Source: an uncultured Alistipes sp. (GTDB lineage Bacteria; Bacteroidota; Bacteroidia; Bacteroidales; Rikenellaceae). Taken from it: DNA of 64,000 nt. The notes below the pieces were generated by a model that was not told the DNA's origin, did not search any database, and was given only the letters and a program-made list of their open reading frames with translations. The stretch spans positions 62,001 through 126,000 of the forward strand of contig CAJGEC010000001.1 in assembly GCA_904502285.1 (NCBI GenBank). Direction: 5' to 3'. The translations under genes and the position numbers were made by a program. This document shows, one piece after another, positions 43,394 through 52,976 of this stretch. Numbering within the stretch: the stretch's first letter is position 1; each line of letters starts with the position of its first letter.

Positions 43394-44680
43394 ATGGAGT
43401 TAGCAACCACACTCTTCGAGAGACTTAAGCAGAGTCGCCTCTTTACCGACTCCTTCTGGGCACTGTTGGGCAGTGCCCTGGGAAAGGGCTTAGCATTCCT
43501 TTCGGGCATCATCGTAGCCCGTCTGCTCGGTAGCGAGGTCTTTGGAGAGTATGGCTTAATTCGCACAACACTGACATACATAGCCATAGTTTCGACCTTC
43601 GGCTTTGGATATACCGCCACAAAATTTGTAGCAGAATACTCGGCTAACAAACCCGAAAAGTTACGCGGACTCATAAAGGGCATCGTAGGTATTACGCTTA
43701 TTTTTAGCCTTATACTCTCACTCATCCAGGCTATCTTTGCCAAGCAGATAGCTATATTCGTTGATGCTCCGCACCTTGAGCCCACGATACGTAACTTCGC
43801 GATACTCACCATCTTCAATGCGATCACCACATCGCAAATAGCCATCCTCGCAGGACTCAAGGAGTTCAAAACTACGGCAAAGATTAATGGTATCGCTGGC
43901 CTATCGACATTCGTGCTAAGCGCGATTCTCACCTACTACCTCGGACTTAATGGTGCGTTGCTCGCCCTGCTTGCATCATTCATCGTACAGAGCATCGTAA
44001 GTATCATAGCCATTAGGCGTGCTATCGCCCAAAATAGTTTCAACGAGCAGGTTGAGCGTAAAGAATACGTCTCAATGCTCAAGTTCTCCACCCCGATAGT
44101 TCTTCAGGATTCGCTCTACGCCATAACCCACTGGACCTCGACCTATATTATCATCCTATTGGCGGGCTATAGCGAGGTGGGTATGTTATCGGCAGCGGTA
44201 ATTTGGCAGAGTATGGTGATATTCATCCCAGCGATGTTGAAGAACGTGATGTTCTCCTACCTTGCAGTAAACACATCTTCGACCAACGACACAGGACTCG
44301 TAAAGCGTTTTTTGCAGATAAACGCCCTTTGCACTACCCTTCCAGTGGTTATCATCATACTGCTCTCAAAGGTTATCGAAGGGGTCTACGGACCTACATT
44401 CTTGGGTTTGCAATATATCATCATCGTAGTCTGCATATCAGCAATATTTATCAGTCTTGGTGAGGTCTACACCTACGAACTTATTGCCCGCAACCGCCCT
44501 TGGATGGTCTTTATTGCTCGTCTAATTCGAGAGATAGCAACGCTCTTTGTAGCATACTTGCTCCTACTTAACGCTCAGAGTAATCAGGCTTTGACATACT
44601 CCGTCGTAGCCCTCGGCTTCAATATCATCTACACGATTGTTGTGCGAGGACTCTACAAACACCACTGCACAAACGTATGA
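43394..44680 (+). CDS. wzx: Polysaccharide flippase (Wzx-like)
   Basis: The 428-residue protein has 12 predicted membrane helices through its full length, a conserved N-terminal FWALLGSALGKGLAFLSG helix and the basic interhelical loops of the PST/MATE-like oligosaccharide flippases (MOP superfamily). It should carry lipid-linked repeat units across the inner membrane. It lies 3 bases after the dehydrogenase gene, and its stop overlaps the next gene by 4 bases. The adjacent polymerase supports the Wzx call. Confidence 0.88.
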   Translation: MELATTLFERLKQSRLFTDSFWALLGSALGKGLAFLSGIIVARLLGSEVFGEYGLIRTTLTYIAIVSTFGFGYTATKFVAEYSANKPEKLRGLIKGIVGITLIFSLILSLIQAIFAKQIAIFVDAPHLEPTIRNFAILTIFNAITTSQIAILAGLKEFKTTAKINGIAGLSTFVLSAILTYYLGLNGALLALLASFIVQSIVSIIAIRRAIAQNSFNEQVERKEYVSMLKFSTPIVLQDSLYAITHWTSTYIIILLAGYSEVGMLSAAVIWQSMVIFIPAMLKNVMFSYLAVNTSSTNDTGLVKRFLQINALCTTLPVVIIILLSKVIEGVYGPTFLGLQYIIIVVCISAIFISLGEVYTYELIARNRPWMVFIARLIREIATLFVAYLLLLNAQSNQALTYSVVALGFNIIYTIVVRGLYKHHCTNV

Positions 44681-46095
44681 TTATTTGGCAATTAGTCTCC
44701 TTGTCGGCAATCATCCTGGTCTTGCTCAACATCTTCATCGACGTTGATATCTATAGCCAGCAAAACCTAATAGCGATACTGCTATTGGGTGTATTTGTGT
44801 TGATGTGCTACATACTCGATGGCAGACGCTACGACACAATACGCGGCAAGGTTATACGCCCCTCGTGGTTGTTGATATTTGGAATGTGTATCATCGTATT
44901 CCAAAACCCTATCGACCTACTTCTAAACAATCTACACCTCGGATCGGCGATCTTCGTACATCAGAACCTTATCGTTAAGGGTGTCGCATACGGCACTATA
45001 GCCATAGCCTCATTCACCCTGGGTTACATCCTACCATACCGACCATTCAACACTGCAAGCAAGGCTGCCACGCCAGCCTCTCTACGACTCTTCGCTGTGC
45101 TGTTGGTACTAAGTTTGGCTGGATTCTTACTCACTATCGATGCCGACTTCTTCTCAGGAAAGAGTTATGTTGAGAGTGGCGATATATCTACCAGCCACAC
45201 CAAGATAAGCGAGGTATTGTTATGGATTGCCTTTAACGGCTACTTCATTCAGTATGCCATAAATTCGAGGGGTAAAGGGTTGTCGTTTAGAGAGTATGTT
45301 GGTGGCATCCCAATCTTTATACTTCTAATCTTCGTGGGTTACCTTTCGCTTAAACTCGTAAGTGGTATGCGAGAGCCCGTGCTACGTAATATTCTGCTCT
45401 TCGTCTTCTCCTACATCTACGCAAGCCGACGAAGTCCCATGAAGGCCACTACGTTCATCGTCTCCCTAATCGTTGCAAGTTTCGTTTTTTCAATCGTAAG
45501 TATCGGCCGTGGAGTCATCACCGACGACCTCTCGGAGAAGTATCGAGTAGGTATGGAGATATACGATGATCGAAACAGCATTAGCCCCACAACATCGGAG
45601 TTAGCCAACTCGCAATACTGCGACTTCGTGGCATTAAAGTACTTCGACAAAGAGGAGAATCAACAGCTTGGAGGAGCGATACAAGCACGATACATAGCTT
45701 CGATCTTTATCCCCAACCGAATACTAAATAACTTTTGGTCAGTGGAGACAGATATGCAGGGCTCGGCATACTTCCTAACAGCTCGCGACAGAGGTCTCAA
45801 AGCTGAGAGTGGTCTCGGCTCTACTATCCACACTGATTTCTACGTAGATTTTGGCATTGTGGGTATGATTCTATGTATGGTGTTGGTGGGCTTCATCTTC
45901 AAGAAGACAGACCTCACCCTCTACTCCAACAATAGCAATAGATACTCGCTCTTGGTCACCGTGCTTGTCATCTGCCTCGGAGCGAGCTCCTTCTACCTAT
46001 CACGCTCGGTATTTATCCCAACACTGAAGATTCCGCTATACACCTACATACTTCTGATTATCAACCAGCGATTTAGTCTAAGTAGTAACAAATAG
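44677..46095 (+). CDS. wzy: Oligosaccharide repeat-unit polymerase (Wzy-like)
   Basis: The 472-residue integral membrane protein has about 11-12 helices and a large hydrophilic loop near residues 290-370, the layout of O-antigen and capsule polymerases. Wzy proteins share little sequence, so the call rests on topology and on its place directly after the flippase (ATGA overlap). The Arg-rich element near VSGMREPVLRN (residue about 230) is common in the O-antigen polymerase family. It would join the repeat units on the periplasmic side. Confidence 0.8.
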   Translation: MIIWQLVSLSAIILVLLNIFIDVDIYSQQNLIAILLLGVFVLMCYILDGRRYDTIRGKVIRPSWLLIFGMCIIVFQNPIDLLLNNLHLGSAIFVHQNLIVKGVAYGTIAIASFTLGYILPYRPFNTASKAATPASLRLFAVLLVLSLAGFLLTIDADFFSGKSYVESGDISTSHTKISEVLLWIAFNGYFIQYAINSRGKGLSFREYVGGIPIFILLIFVGYLSLKLVSGMREPVLRNILLFVFSYIYASRRSPMKATTFIVSLIVASFVFSIVSIGRGVITDDLSEKYRVGMEIYDDRNSISPTTSELANSQYCDFVALKYFDKEENQQLGGAIQARYIASIFIPNRILNNFWSVETDMQGSAYFLTARDRGLKAESGLGSTIHTDFYVDFGIVGMILCMVLVGFIFKKTDLTLYSNNSNRYSLLVTVLVICLGASSFYLSRSVFIPTLKIPLYTYILLIINQRFSLSSNK

Positions 46096-46107
46096 CAGAG
46101 AAAGAGT

Positions 46108-47202
46108 ATGAGAGTCCTTTTTGCCACGCCCTACAGTCAAGCCACAGGAGGCATAGTTCAGTGGGCACGCCATATCGTACAGCACCACACCACCAATCCT
46201 AATGGTGTGGAGTTGAATGTACTACCAATGAACAACTGCGGAGCAAATGATGCTGTCACAAACAAACGACTCTACAACCGTATCACTCGTGGCATAGCCA
46301 CCTATAGCCACGTTATCAAGAGCCTAAAGCACGAACTCGACACCACTCGTTACGACATTCTACATATCGCCACGAGTGCCTCGATAAGTCTTGTTAAGGA
46401 TTTATGGATGATGCGTATAACCAAGCGCAAAGGCATAAAGAGCATCCTACATTTCCACTTTGGTCGCATCCCCTCTCTCGCCAAGGAGCGCAACTGGGAG
46501 TGGCGACTAATTGTCAAGGCTGTTAGAACTGCCACGAAGGTTATCGTCATAGATAAGGCCTCGTACGACACACTCAAACGAGAGGGATTCACAAATATAG
46601 AACTACTTCCCAATCCACTCTCGCCTATGGTTAGTTCGCTTATCGAGAATTACAAAACCGCTGAACGAGAGCCACGAAGACTACTCTTTGTCGGCCACTG
46701 CGTTACGACCAAGGGTGTCTACGAATTGGTAGAGGCTTGTGCAAAGATAGAGGGCATACATCTTAGGTTAGTAGGTCCTATCACCGAGGGGGTAAAGCAG
46801 GATTTAGAGAAGATCGCCGACGGCAACGACTGGCTTGATATTGTTGGATGTATTTCATTAGAGGAGGTGATTAGGGAGATGTGTCGATGCTCTATATTCA
46901 TTCTTCCCACCTATACTGAGGGATTTCCGAATGTCATTATCGAGAGTATGGCTGCGGGAGCACCAATCATCACTACACCCGTGGGTGCAATTCCCGAAAT
47001 GCTTGACATCACATCAGATAGCCCCTGCGGAATATGCGTTGCGCCCAAGCAGGTTGAGCCACTCAGAGAGGCTATCGAGCAACTGCTACAAAACAACGAC
47101 TTAGCCACCCTACTCGGCCAGCGTGCCAAGGAGCGAGTGACAACGGTTTATGCTATGTCCTCGGTATGGGATAAGTTGTGTAATATATGGAAAATATGTT
47201 GA
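46108..47202 (+). CDS. Glycosyltransferase, GT4 family (first)
   Basis: The 364-residue GT-B enzyme starts with an N-terminal Gly-rich turn, ATGGIVQWARH (acceptor side). The C-terminal half has LFVGHCVTTKGV and the donor-binding EGFPNVIIESMAAGAPIITTPVG (E-x7-E, near residues 271-290) typical of GT4 retaining transferases. It should add one sugar of the repeat unit on the cytoplasmic face of the membrane. Donor and linkage are unknown. Confidence 0.9.
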   Translation: MRVLFATPYSQATGGIVQWARHIVQHHTTNPNGVELNVLPMNNCGANDAVTNKRLYNRITRGIATYSHVIKSLKHELDTTRYDILHIATSASISLVKDLWMMRITKRKGIKSILHFHFGRIPSLAKERNWEWRLIVKAVRTATKVIVIDKASYDTLKREGFTNIELLPNPLSPMVSSLIENYKTAEREPRRLLFVGHCVTTKGVYELVEACAKIEGIHLRLVGPITEGVKQDLEKIADGNDWLDIVGCISLEEVIREMCRCSIFILPTYTEGFPNVIIESMAAGAPIITTPVGAIPEMLDITSDSPCGICVAPKQVEPLREAIEQLLQNNDLATLLGQRAKERVTTVYAMSSVWDKLCNIWKIC

Positions 47203-47203
47203 T

Positions 47204-47818
47204 ATGGGACTAAAGAAGACTCTGAAAAACAATAGGTTTATTCGGGGATTATATTTCCTCTATAAGTCATACTTCGGTTATGGGCCAAAGAGTTTTGGTC
47301 TCTGTGGAGAGAACGTAGCCATTACACCTCCGCTACAAATCAACAACTCTAAGAATGTCTTTTTCCACGGAAACAACCGAATTAGCAACGCCTTTATATC
47401 GACCATGAACGCTAAGTTCATTATGAAGCCATACGCTGGTGCAGCCGAGGGTCTTAGGGTTATTACTGGCAACCACGCTATGATCGTTGGTCGCTACTAT
47501 CGCTCCATCACCGAGGCGGAGAAGCCATCGGGATTAGATAAGGATGTAGTCGTAGAGAGTGATGTTTGGATTGGCACGGGTGTAACGCTACTTTCGGGCG
47601 TAACCCTTGGCCGAGGCTCTATCGTAGCTGCTGGAGCTGTAGTGAATAGAAGTACCCCACCATACAGCATATCGGGAGGAGTGCCAGCACGATTCATAAA
47701 GTTCAAGTGGAGCATCAACGAAATCTTGGAACACGAAAAGAGTCTCTACCCTGCCGAAGAACGCTTCACAAAGGTGGAGTTAGAGCACATATTTAAGCAG
47801 TATAACACGAAGGAGTAA
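47204..47818 (+). CDS. Hexapeptide-repeat acyltransferase
   Basis: The ATG at 47204 gives 204 residues; the open frame extends back into the preceding gene. The C-terminal left-handed beta-helix has hexapeptide repeats (DVWIGTGVTLLSGVTLGRGSIVAAGAVV region, residues about 125-155) and the SGGVPAR turn. The family transfers acetyl groups from acetyl-CoA to sugar hydroxyls (maltose/galactoside/serine acetyltransferase relatives). In this operon it probably acetylates a repeat-unit sugar. It starts 1 base after the previous stop. Confidence 0.88.
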   Translation: MGLKKTLKNNRFIRGLYFLYKSYFGYGPKSFGLCGENVAITPPLQINNSKNVFFHGNNRISNAFISTMNAKFIMKPYAGAAEGLRVITGNHAMIVGRYYRSITEAEKPSGLDKDVVVESDVWIGTGVTLLSGVTLGRGSIVAAGAVVNRSTPPYSISGGVPARFIKFKWSINEILEHEKSLYPAEERFTKVELEHIFKQYNTKE

Positions 47819-47822
47819 GATT

Positions 47823-49046
47823 ATGCCACGACTTCTGCAAATAAACATAACATCGAATTGGGGCTCGACGGGTCGCATTGCCGAGATGATTGGCAACCGC
47901 GTCTTAGCCGAGGGCTGGAGCAGTGCCATAGCCTATGGTTACCTCGAAAACCCAAGCAACTCCGAGACCCTGCGACTGAGTTCCAAGCGCAAGACACGCT
48001 GGTACCGCAGATTGGCCAAATACCTTGGCCTGGATGGCTTAGCCTCGAACAGGGCTACTCGCAGACTTATAGAGGAGATAGAGACCACAAAGCCAGATAT
48101 CATCCATCTGCACAACATCCATGGCTTCTATCTCAACTACAAGATACTGTTTGAGTATCTTGCCACCATCGACACCCCCGTAGTGTGGACCCTACACGAC
48201 TGTTGGAGTTTCACGGGCCACTGCGCCCACTACTTCGAGTGTGGTTGTGATAGGTGGATGACCGAGTGCCACCACTGCCCCAACAAGGCGACCTACCCAA
48301 AGACCTATGTAGACTGCACAACTCGCAACCACCGACTAAAGCGCAAGCTCTTCACCTCGTTGGGAGATAGACTAACCATAACACCTGTATCTCAGTGGCT
48401 TGAGCAAGAGGCGAGCAAATCATTCTTCAAGGAGTCGCGCATAAAATATATTTACAACGGCATCGACACAACGGTTTTTGCCCCATCCACACACAGCGAT
48501 ATACGCCAAAAATATAGTATTGGCGACCGCCCACTTTGTGTCTCAGTGGCTTCGGTATGGGATGCACAGAAGGGACTAAACGAGATTATTGCCCTTCGCA
48601 AGCAACTACCTGAGCAGTATGCGCTGATGATTGTAGGCATTGCCGAGCACCAACTATCACTACTCCCCGACGGCGTTATTGCCATACCACGCACTCAGTC
48701 CCAAAAAGAGTTGGTTGATATATACTCTACGGCAAATGTGGTGCTGAGCCTATCGCGTCAAGAGACCTTTGGTATGACCATTGCTGAGGGTATGGCTTGT
48801 GGCACGCCAGCCATTGTGTATCGCACTACGGCACTCCCCGAACTCGTAACCCCAGAGACGGGAAGAGTTGTGGAGCAGATAGGTGATATCGAGGGCTTAA
48901 CTATGGCTATAATGGAGGTCTGCCAAAGACCAAAAGAGAGTTATGTCGATATATGTCGCAATCGTGCCTTGGAGTTCTTCGACAAGAAGAGATGTACTGA
49001 CAACTATTTTGCACTATATAACGAATTACTAACTAAAACAAAATAA
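47823..49046 (+). CDS. Glycosyltransferase, GT4 family (second)
   Basis: The 407-residue GT-B enzyme begins LLQINITSNWGSTGRIAEMIG, the acceptor-side start seen in many polysaccharide GT4 enzymes. It includes a Cys/His-rich insert (CAHYFECGCDRW and CHHCPNKA, near residues 136-160) that resembles a small metal-binding loop, and the donor motif RQETFGMTIAEGMACGTPAIVY near 318. The insert is shared by a known GT4 subgroup. Sugar specificity is unknown. Confidence 0.9.
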   Translation: MPRLLQINITSNWGSTGRIAEMIGNRVLAEGWSSAIAYGYLENPSNSETLRLSSKRKTRWYRRLAKYLGLDGLASNRATRRLIEEIETTKPDIIHLHNIHGFYLNYKILFEYLATIDTPVVWTLHDCWSFTGHCAHYFECGCDRWMTECHHCPNKATYPKTYVDCTTRNHRLKRKLFTSLGDRLTITPVSQWLEQEASKSFFKESRIKYIYNGIDTTVFAPSTHSDIRQKYSIGDRPLCVSVASVWDAQKGLNEIIALRKQLPEQYALMIVGIAEHQLSLLPDGVIAIPRTQSQKELVDIYSTANVVLSLSRQETFGMTIAEGMACGTPAIVYRTTALPELVTPETGRVVEQIGDIEGLTMAIMEVCQRPKESYVDICRNRALEFFDKKRCTDNYFALYNELLTKTK

Positions 49047-49049
49047 CTT

Positions 49050-50123
49050 ATGTCAATTTTCAAAGACAAAGTCCTTCTCATTACTGGAGGCACAGGCTCG
49101 TTCGGCAATGCCGTACTACGCCGTTTTATAGACTCCGACATCAAGGAGATTCGTATCTTCTCACGCGACGAGAAGAAGCAGGACGATATGCGTCACGCCT
49201 TGCAGAATCCAAAGGTTAAGTTCTACATCGGCAACGTGCGCGACAAGTCGTCGGTAGATGTTGCTATGCGAGGCGTGGACTATGTGTTTGCAGCTGCAGC
49301 ATTGAAGCAAGTACCATCGTGCGAGTTCTTCCCTATGGAGGCAACTATGACCAACGTAATCGGCACAAACAATGTGCTTCTCTCGGCTATCGAGCACGGC
49401 GTGAAAAATGTCGTGGTATTGTCTACGGACAAGGCTGCCTACCCTATCAACGCTATGGGTATCTCTAAGGCTTTGATGGAGAAGGTGGCAATTGCTAAGG
49501 GTCGTGAACTCGGCGAGAACGGAGCAACGACTATCTGTTGTACTCGCTACGGCAACGTGATGGCGAGCCGCGGCTCGGTAATTCCACTCTGGGTAGAGCA
49601 GATGGAGGAGGGCAAGCCTATTACCATCACCGACCCAAATATGACTCGCTTTATGATGACTTTGGATGATGCTGTAGATCTCGTAATCTACGCCTTCACC
49701 CACGGCAAGAATGGCGACCTCTTCGTACAAAAGGCGCCTGCAGCAACCCTCACAACCTTGGCTGAGGCCCTCAAGCAGACCTACGCACAGATCGACCCTA
49801 AGTATGGTCAGACTGAGGTACGTGTTATCGGCACACGTCACGGCGAAAAGCTCTACGAGACCCTCGTAACACGTGAGGAGATGGCCAAGGCGATAGATAT
49901 GGGCGACTACTACCGCATCCCTTGCGACACACGCGATTTGAACTACGACAAGTTCTTCACCGATGGCAACGAGGAGGTCTCTCGTATCGAGGACTACCAC
50001 TCTCACAACACCCGACGCTTGGATGTCGAAGGTATGAAGGAGTTGTTGCTTAAGTTGCGTTTCATACGCGAGGATTTGGGCCTTCAGCCACGTGCTAAGG
50101 CTAAGGAGATTCGTAGCGAATAA
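49050..50123 (+). CDS. capE: UDP-GlcNAc 4,6-dehydratase (5-epimerizing), CapE-like
   Basis: The 357-residue SDR enzyme begins UDP-L-FucNAc synthesis by converting UDP-GlcNAc to the 4-keto-6-deoxy L-talo-configured intermediate. The Rossmann motif is TGGTGSFGNAVL (residues 12-23). The catalytic segment reads NAMGISKALMEK, with Met-x3-Lys instead of Tyr-x3-Lys, which is characteristic of CapE. The order capE, ketoisomerase-like, capF, capG supports the call. It lies 3 bases after the GT4 gene. Confidence 0.93.
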   Translation: MSIFKDKVLLITGGTGSFGNAVLRRFIDSDIKEIRIFSRDEKKQDDMRHALQNPKVKFYIGNVRDKSSVDVAMRGVDYVFAAAALKQVPSCEFFPMEATMTNVIGTNNVLLSAIEHGVKNVVVLSTDKAAYPINAMGISKALMEKVAIAKGRELGENGATTICCTRYGNVMASRGSVIPLWVEQMEEGKPITITDPNMTRFMMTLDDAVDLVIYAFTHGKNGDLFVQKAPAATLTTLAEALKQTYAQIDPKYGQTEVRVIGTRHGEKLYETLVTREEMAKAIDMGDYYRIPCDTRDLNYDKFFTDGNEEVSRIEDYHSHNTRRLDVEGMKELLLKLRFIREDLGLQPRAKAKEIRSE

Positions 50124-50127
50124 AATT

Positions 50128-50562
50128 ATGTCAGAGATTAAAGTTATTCAAGGCGAGATATTCAACGACCACCGTGGACAGATAAGTTCACTCAATAACT
50201 TTCATTTCGAGGGTGTCCGTCGTTGCTATATCATCCACCACCCCGACGCCTCGGTAGTGCGTGGCTACCACGCCCACCAATTCGAGCGCAAGTGGTTTTA
50301 CTGCATCAAGGGTGCCTTCACACTTGCCCTTGTGAAGATCGACAACTGGGAGAATCCATCAAAGGATTTAGTTCCAGAGATTTTCGAACTTAGTGACAAG
50401 CAGAGTTGCATCGTATGCGTTCCTGCGGGCTATGCAAACTGCCTCAAGGCTCACACACCAGACTCTATTATGGAGGTATTCTCCGACAAGACCCTGGACG
50501 AGGCTTTGGGCGACAGTTGGCGCTACGACAAGGATATGTGGGTGGACTGGTCGCAATATTAA
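50128..50562 (+). CDS. WxcM/FdtA-like sugar cupin (ketoisomerase or epimerase)
   Basis: The start at 50128, four bases after capE, gives 144 residues. It is a single cupin of the WxcM C-terminal/FdtA group: NDHRGQISSLNNF, RGYHAHQFERKWFYCIKG with paired His, and VPAGYANCLKA are the family motifs. Related enzymes isomerise 3- or 4-keto-6-deoxy sugar nucleotides. Its place between capE and capF hints that it acts on the CapE product or on the neighbouring dTDP-sugar pathway. The substrate is not determined. Confidence 0.82.
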   Translation: MSEIKVIQGEIFNDHRGQISSLNNFHFEGVRRCYIIHHPDASVVRGYHAHQFERKWFYCIKGAFTLALVKIDNWENPSKDLVPEIFELSDKQSCIVCVPAGYANCLKAHTPDSIMEVFSDKTLDEALGDSWRYDKDMWVDWSQY

Positions 50563-50573
50563 AATTACGTCTG

Positions 50574-51779
50574 ATGAATATATTAGTCACAGGAGCCAAG
50601 GGCTTCGTAGGAAAGAATCTATGTGCGTTGCTCCGCACCATTGCCGATGGCAAGAATCGCACCTATGGCAACATTGCCATCACCGAGATTTTCGAGTACG
50701 ACATCGACTCTAAACCTGAGGAGTTGGAGGAGTATTGCCAGAAGGCAGACTTCGTCTTCAACCTCGCAGGAGTAAATCGTCCTCAAACTACCGAGGAGTT
50801 TATGCAGGGTAACTTTGGCTTTGCCTCTACCCTTTTGGATACTCTCAAGCACCATAACAATAGCTGCCCCGTAATGCTATCATCGTCGATTCAGGCCACA
50901 CTCATTGGTCGCTATGGTGAGGGTGAGTATGGCAAGAGCAAACGTGCTGGCGAGGAGCTATTCTTCGACTATGGTAGAGAGACGGGGGCAAAAGTTTTAG
51001 TGTATCGCTTCCCAAACCTCTTTGGCAAGTGGTGTCGCCCCAACTACAACTCTGCCGTGGCAACCTTCTGCAACAACATAGCTAACGACCTGCCAATTAT
51101 GGTAAACGACCGTAGCACCCTATTAGAGTTGTTGTATATAGACGACCTTATGGACGAGATGGTTGCAGCTCTCAAGGGCGAGGAGCATCACTGCGAATTC
51201 GATGGTATCAACACCGTGCTAACAGAGAGTGGTCGCTATTGTGCAGCACCCGTAACTCATAAGGTGACTCTCGGAGAGATTGTAGACCTGCTCAACAAGT
51301 TCCACGAACAACCCAAGAGTCTCACAATCCCCGAAATACCAGCTGGCTCATTCGCCAAGAAGTTATACTCGACATATTTGTCGTATCTACCCAAGGAAAA
51401 AGTTGCATTTCCACTTAAGATGAACGAGGATAACAGGGGAAGTTTCACGGAGTTGCTGCGTTCAACAAATTGTGGTCAGGTGAGCATCAATATCTCGAAA
51501 CCAGGAATCACTAAGGGCGAACATTGGCACAACACCAAGTGGGAGTTCTTCATCGTGGTAAGTGGTCGAGGCCTTATCCAGATGCGCCGTATAGGTTCCG
51601 ATGAGGTCTTGGAGTTCGAGGTTTCGGGCGACAAGATTGAGGCGGTACATATGCTTCCCGGCTATACGCACAACATCATCAACCTCTCCGACACCGAAAA
51701 TCTTGTTACGGTGATGTGGGCAAACGAGAGTTTCGACCCAAATAGAGCAGATACATTTTTTGAGAAAGTCATAGAATAA
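50574..51779 (+). CDS. capF: CapF-like bifunctional UDP-sugar reductase/epimerase
   Basis: The ATG at 50574 gives 401 residues. The N-terminal SDR half has ILVTGAKGFVGKN and YGKSKRAGE (reductase using NADPH). The C-terminal cupin half (from about residue 285) has KGEHWHNTKWEFFIVVSGRG, with the zinc His ligands. This two-domain build is specific to CapF/FnlB, which 3-epimerises and then reduces the CapE product to UDP-6-deoxy-L-talNAc. It is followed by capG. Confidence 0.94.
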   Translation: MNILVTGAKGFVGKNLCALLRTIADGKNRTYGNIAITEIFEYDIDSKPEELEEYCQKADFVFNLAGVNRPQTTEEFMQGNFGFASTLLDTLKHHNNSCPVMLSSSIQATLIGRYGEGEYGKSKRAGEELFFDYGRETGAKVLVYRFPNLFGKWCRPNYNSAVATFCNNIANDLPIMVNDRSTLLELLYIDDLMDEMVAALKGEEHHCEFDGINTVLTESGRYCAAPVTHKVTLGEIVDLLNKFHEQPKSLTIPEIPAGSFAKKLYSTYLSYLPKEKVAFPLKMNEDNRGSFTELLRSTNCGQVSINISKPGITKGEHWHNTKWEFFIVVSGRGLIQMRRIGSDEVLEFEVSGDKIEAVHMLPGYTHNIINLSDTENLVTVMWANESFDPNRADTFFEKVIE

Positions 51780-51793
51780 ATACTAACTACACT

Positions 51794-52975
51794 ATGGAGT
51801 TACAATTGAATTTTTCCGATGTTAAGTTTAAGGGTGACGGCCGTCTTAAACTACTCATCATAGTCGGCACACGTCCAGAGATTATTCGCCTTGCAGCGGT
51901 GATAAACAAGTGTCGCAGATATTTCGACACACTGCTTGCTCACACAGGCCAGAATTACGACTACAACCTTAACGGCATCTTCTTCAAGGATCTCAAACTG
52001 GAGGATCCAGATGTCTATTTGAATGCCGTAGGCGACGATTTGGGTGCTACGATGGGCAACATCATCAACTCGTCATACAAACTTATGGTCGCTACTCGCC
52101 CCGATGCTGTATTGGTTTTGGGCGACACCAATTCGTGTCTATCTGTCATTGGTGCTAAGCGTTTGCACATCCCTATCTTCCATATGGAGGCAGGTAACCG
52201 CTGCTTCGACGAGTGTCTTCCTGAGGAGACCAACCGCCGTATTGTCGATATCATATCGGATGTTAATCTCTGCTACTCGGAGCACGCTCGTCGCTACCTC
52301 AATTCTTCGGGCGTAGCCAAGGAGCGCACATACGTAACAGGCTCACCTATGGCCGAGGTTTTGCACAACAACTTAGCAGATATCGAGGCTTCTGACATTC
52401 ACGAACGTCTCGGTCTTGAGCGGGGTCGCTACATCCTTCTCTCTGCTCACCGCGAGGAGAATATCGACACCGAGAAGAACTTTACATCTCTATTTACCGC
52501 CATCAACCGTATGGCCGAGAAGTACGATATGCTAATCCTCTATTCGTGCCACCCTCGCTCACGCAACCGTCTTCAGGCAAGTGGCTTCAAACTCGACGAG
52601 CGCGTGATTCAGCACGAGCCATTGGGATTTCACGACTACAACTGCCTACAGATGAATGCCTTTGCTGTAGTTAGCGATAGCGGCACACTACCCGAAGAGA
52701 GTTCATTCTTCACCTCTATTGGCAAGTCGTTCCCTGCCGTATGTATCCGCACCTCTACCGAACGCCCAGAGGCCTTGGATAAGGGTTGCTTCATCTTGGC
52801 AGGCATCGACACCGAGTCGCTTTTGCAGGCCGTAGATACTGCTGTGGAGATGGTCAAGAGCGGAGACAATGGCATCCCCGTACCTAACTACACAGATGAG
52901 AACGTATCTACCAAAGTAGTCAAACTCATCCAGTCGTACACAGGAGTAGTGAATAAGATGGTTTGGAGAAAGTAG
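51794..52975 (+). CDS. capG: UDP-N-acetylglucosamine 2-epimerase family, CapG-like
   Basis: The 393-residue non-hydrolysing 2-epimerase has the opening GTRPEIIRLAAV (residues 27-38), HTGQNYDYNL, GDTNSCLSV, HMEAGNRCFDECLPEETNRR and SDSGTLPEESSF, all family motifs. Directly after capE and capF it should make UDP-L-FucNAc from UDP-6-deoxy-L-talNAc. The generic alternative is WecB (ManNAc synthesis), made less likely by context. Confidence 0.92.
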   Translation: MELQLNFSDVKFKGDGRLKLLIIVGTRPEIIRLAAVINKCRRYFDTLLAHTGQNYDYNLNGIFFKDLKLEDPDVYLNAVGDDLGATMGNIINSSYKLMVATRPDAVLVLGDTNSCLSVIGAKRLHIPIFHMEAGNRCFDECLPEETNRRIVDIISDVNLCYSEHARRYLNSSGVAKERTYVTGSPMAEVLHNNLADIEASDIHERLGLERGRYILLSAHREENIDTEKNFTSLFTAINRMAEKYDMLILYSCHPRSRNRLQASGFKLDERVIQHEPLGFHDYNCLQMNAFAVVSDSGTLPEESSFFTSIGKSFPAVCIRTSTERPEALDKGCFILAGIDTESLLQAVDTAVEMVKSGDNGIPVPNYTDENVSTKVVKLIQSYTGVVNKMVWRK

Positions 52976-52976
52976 T

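Noticed and set aside
49161..50006. A 281-codon open frame opposite capE
   Set aside because: It is antisense to a gene with clear catalytic motifs, and the translated protein resembles no family.
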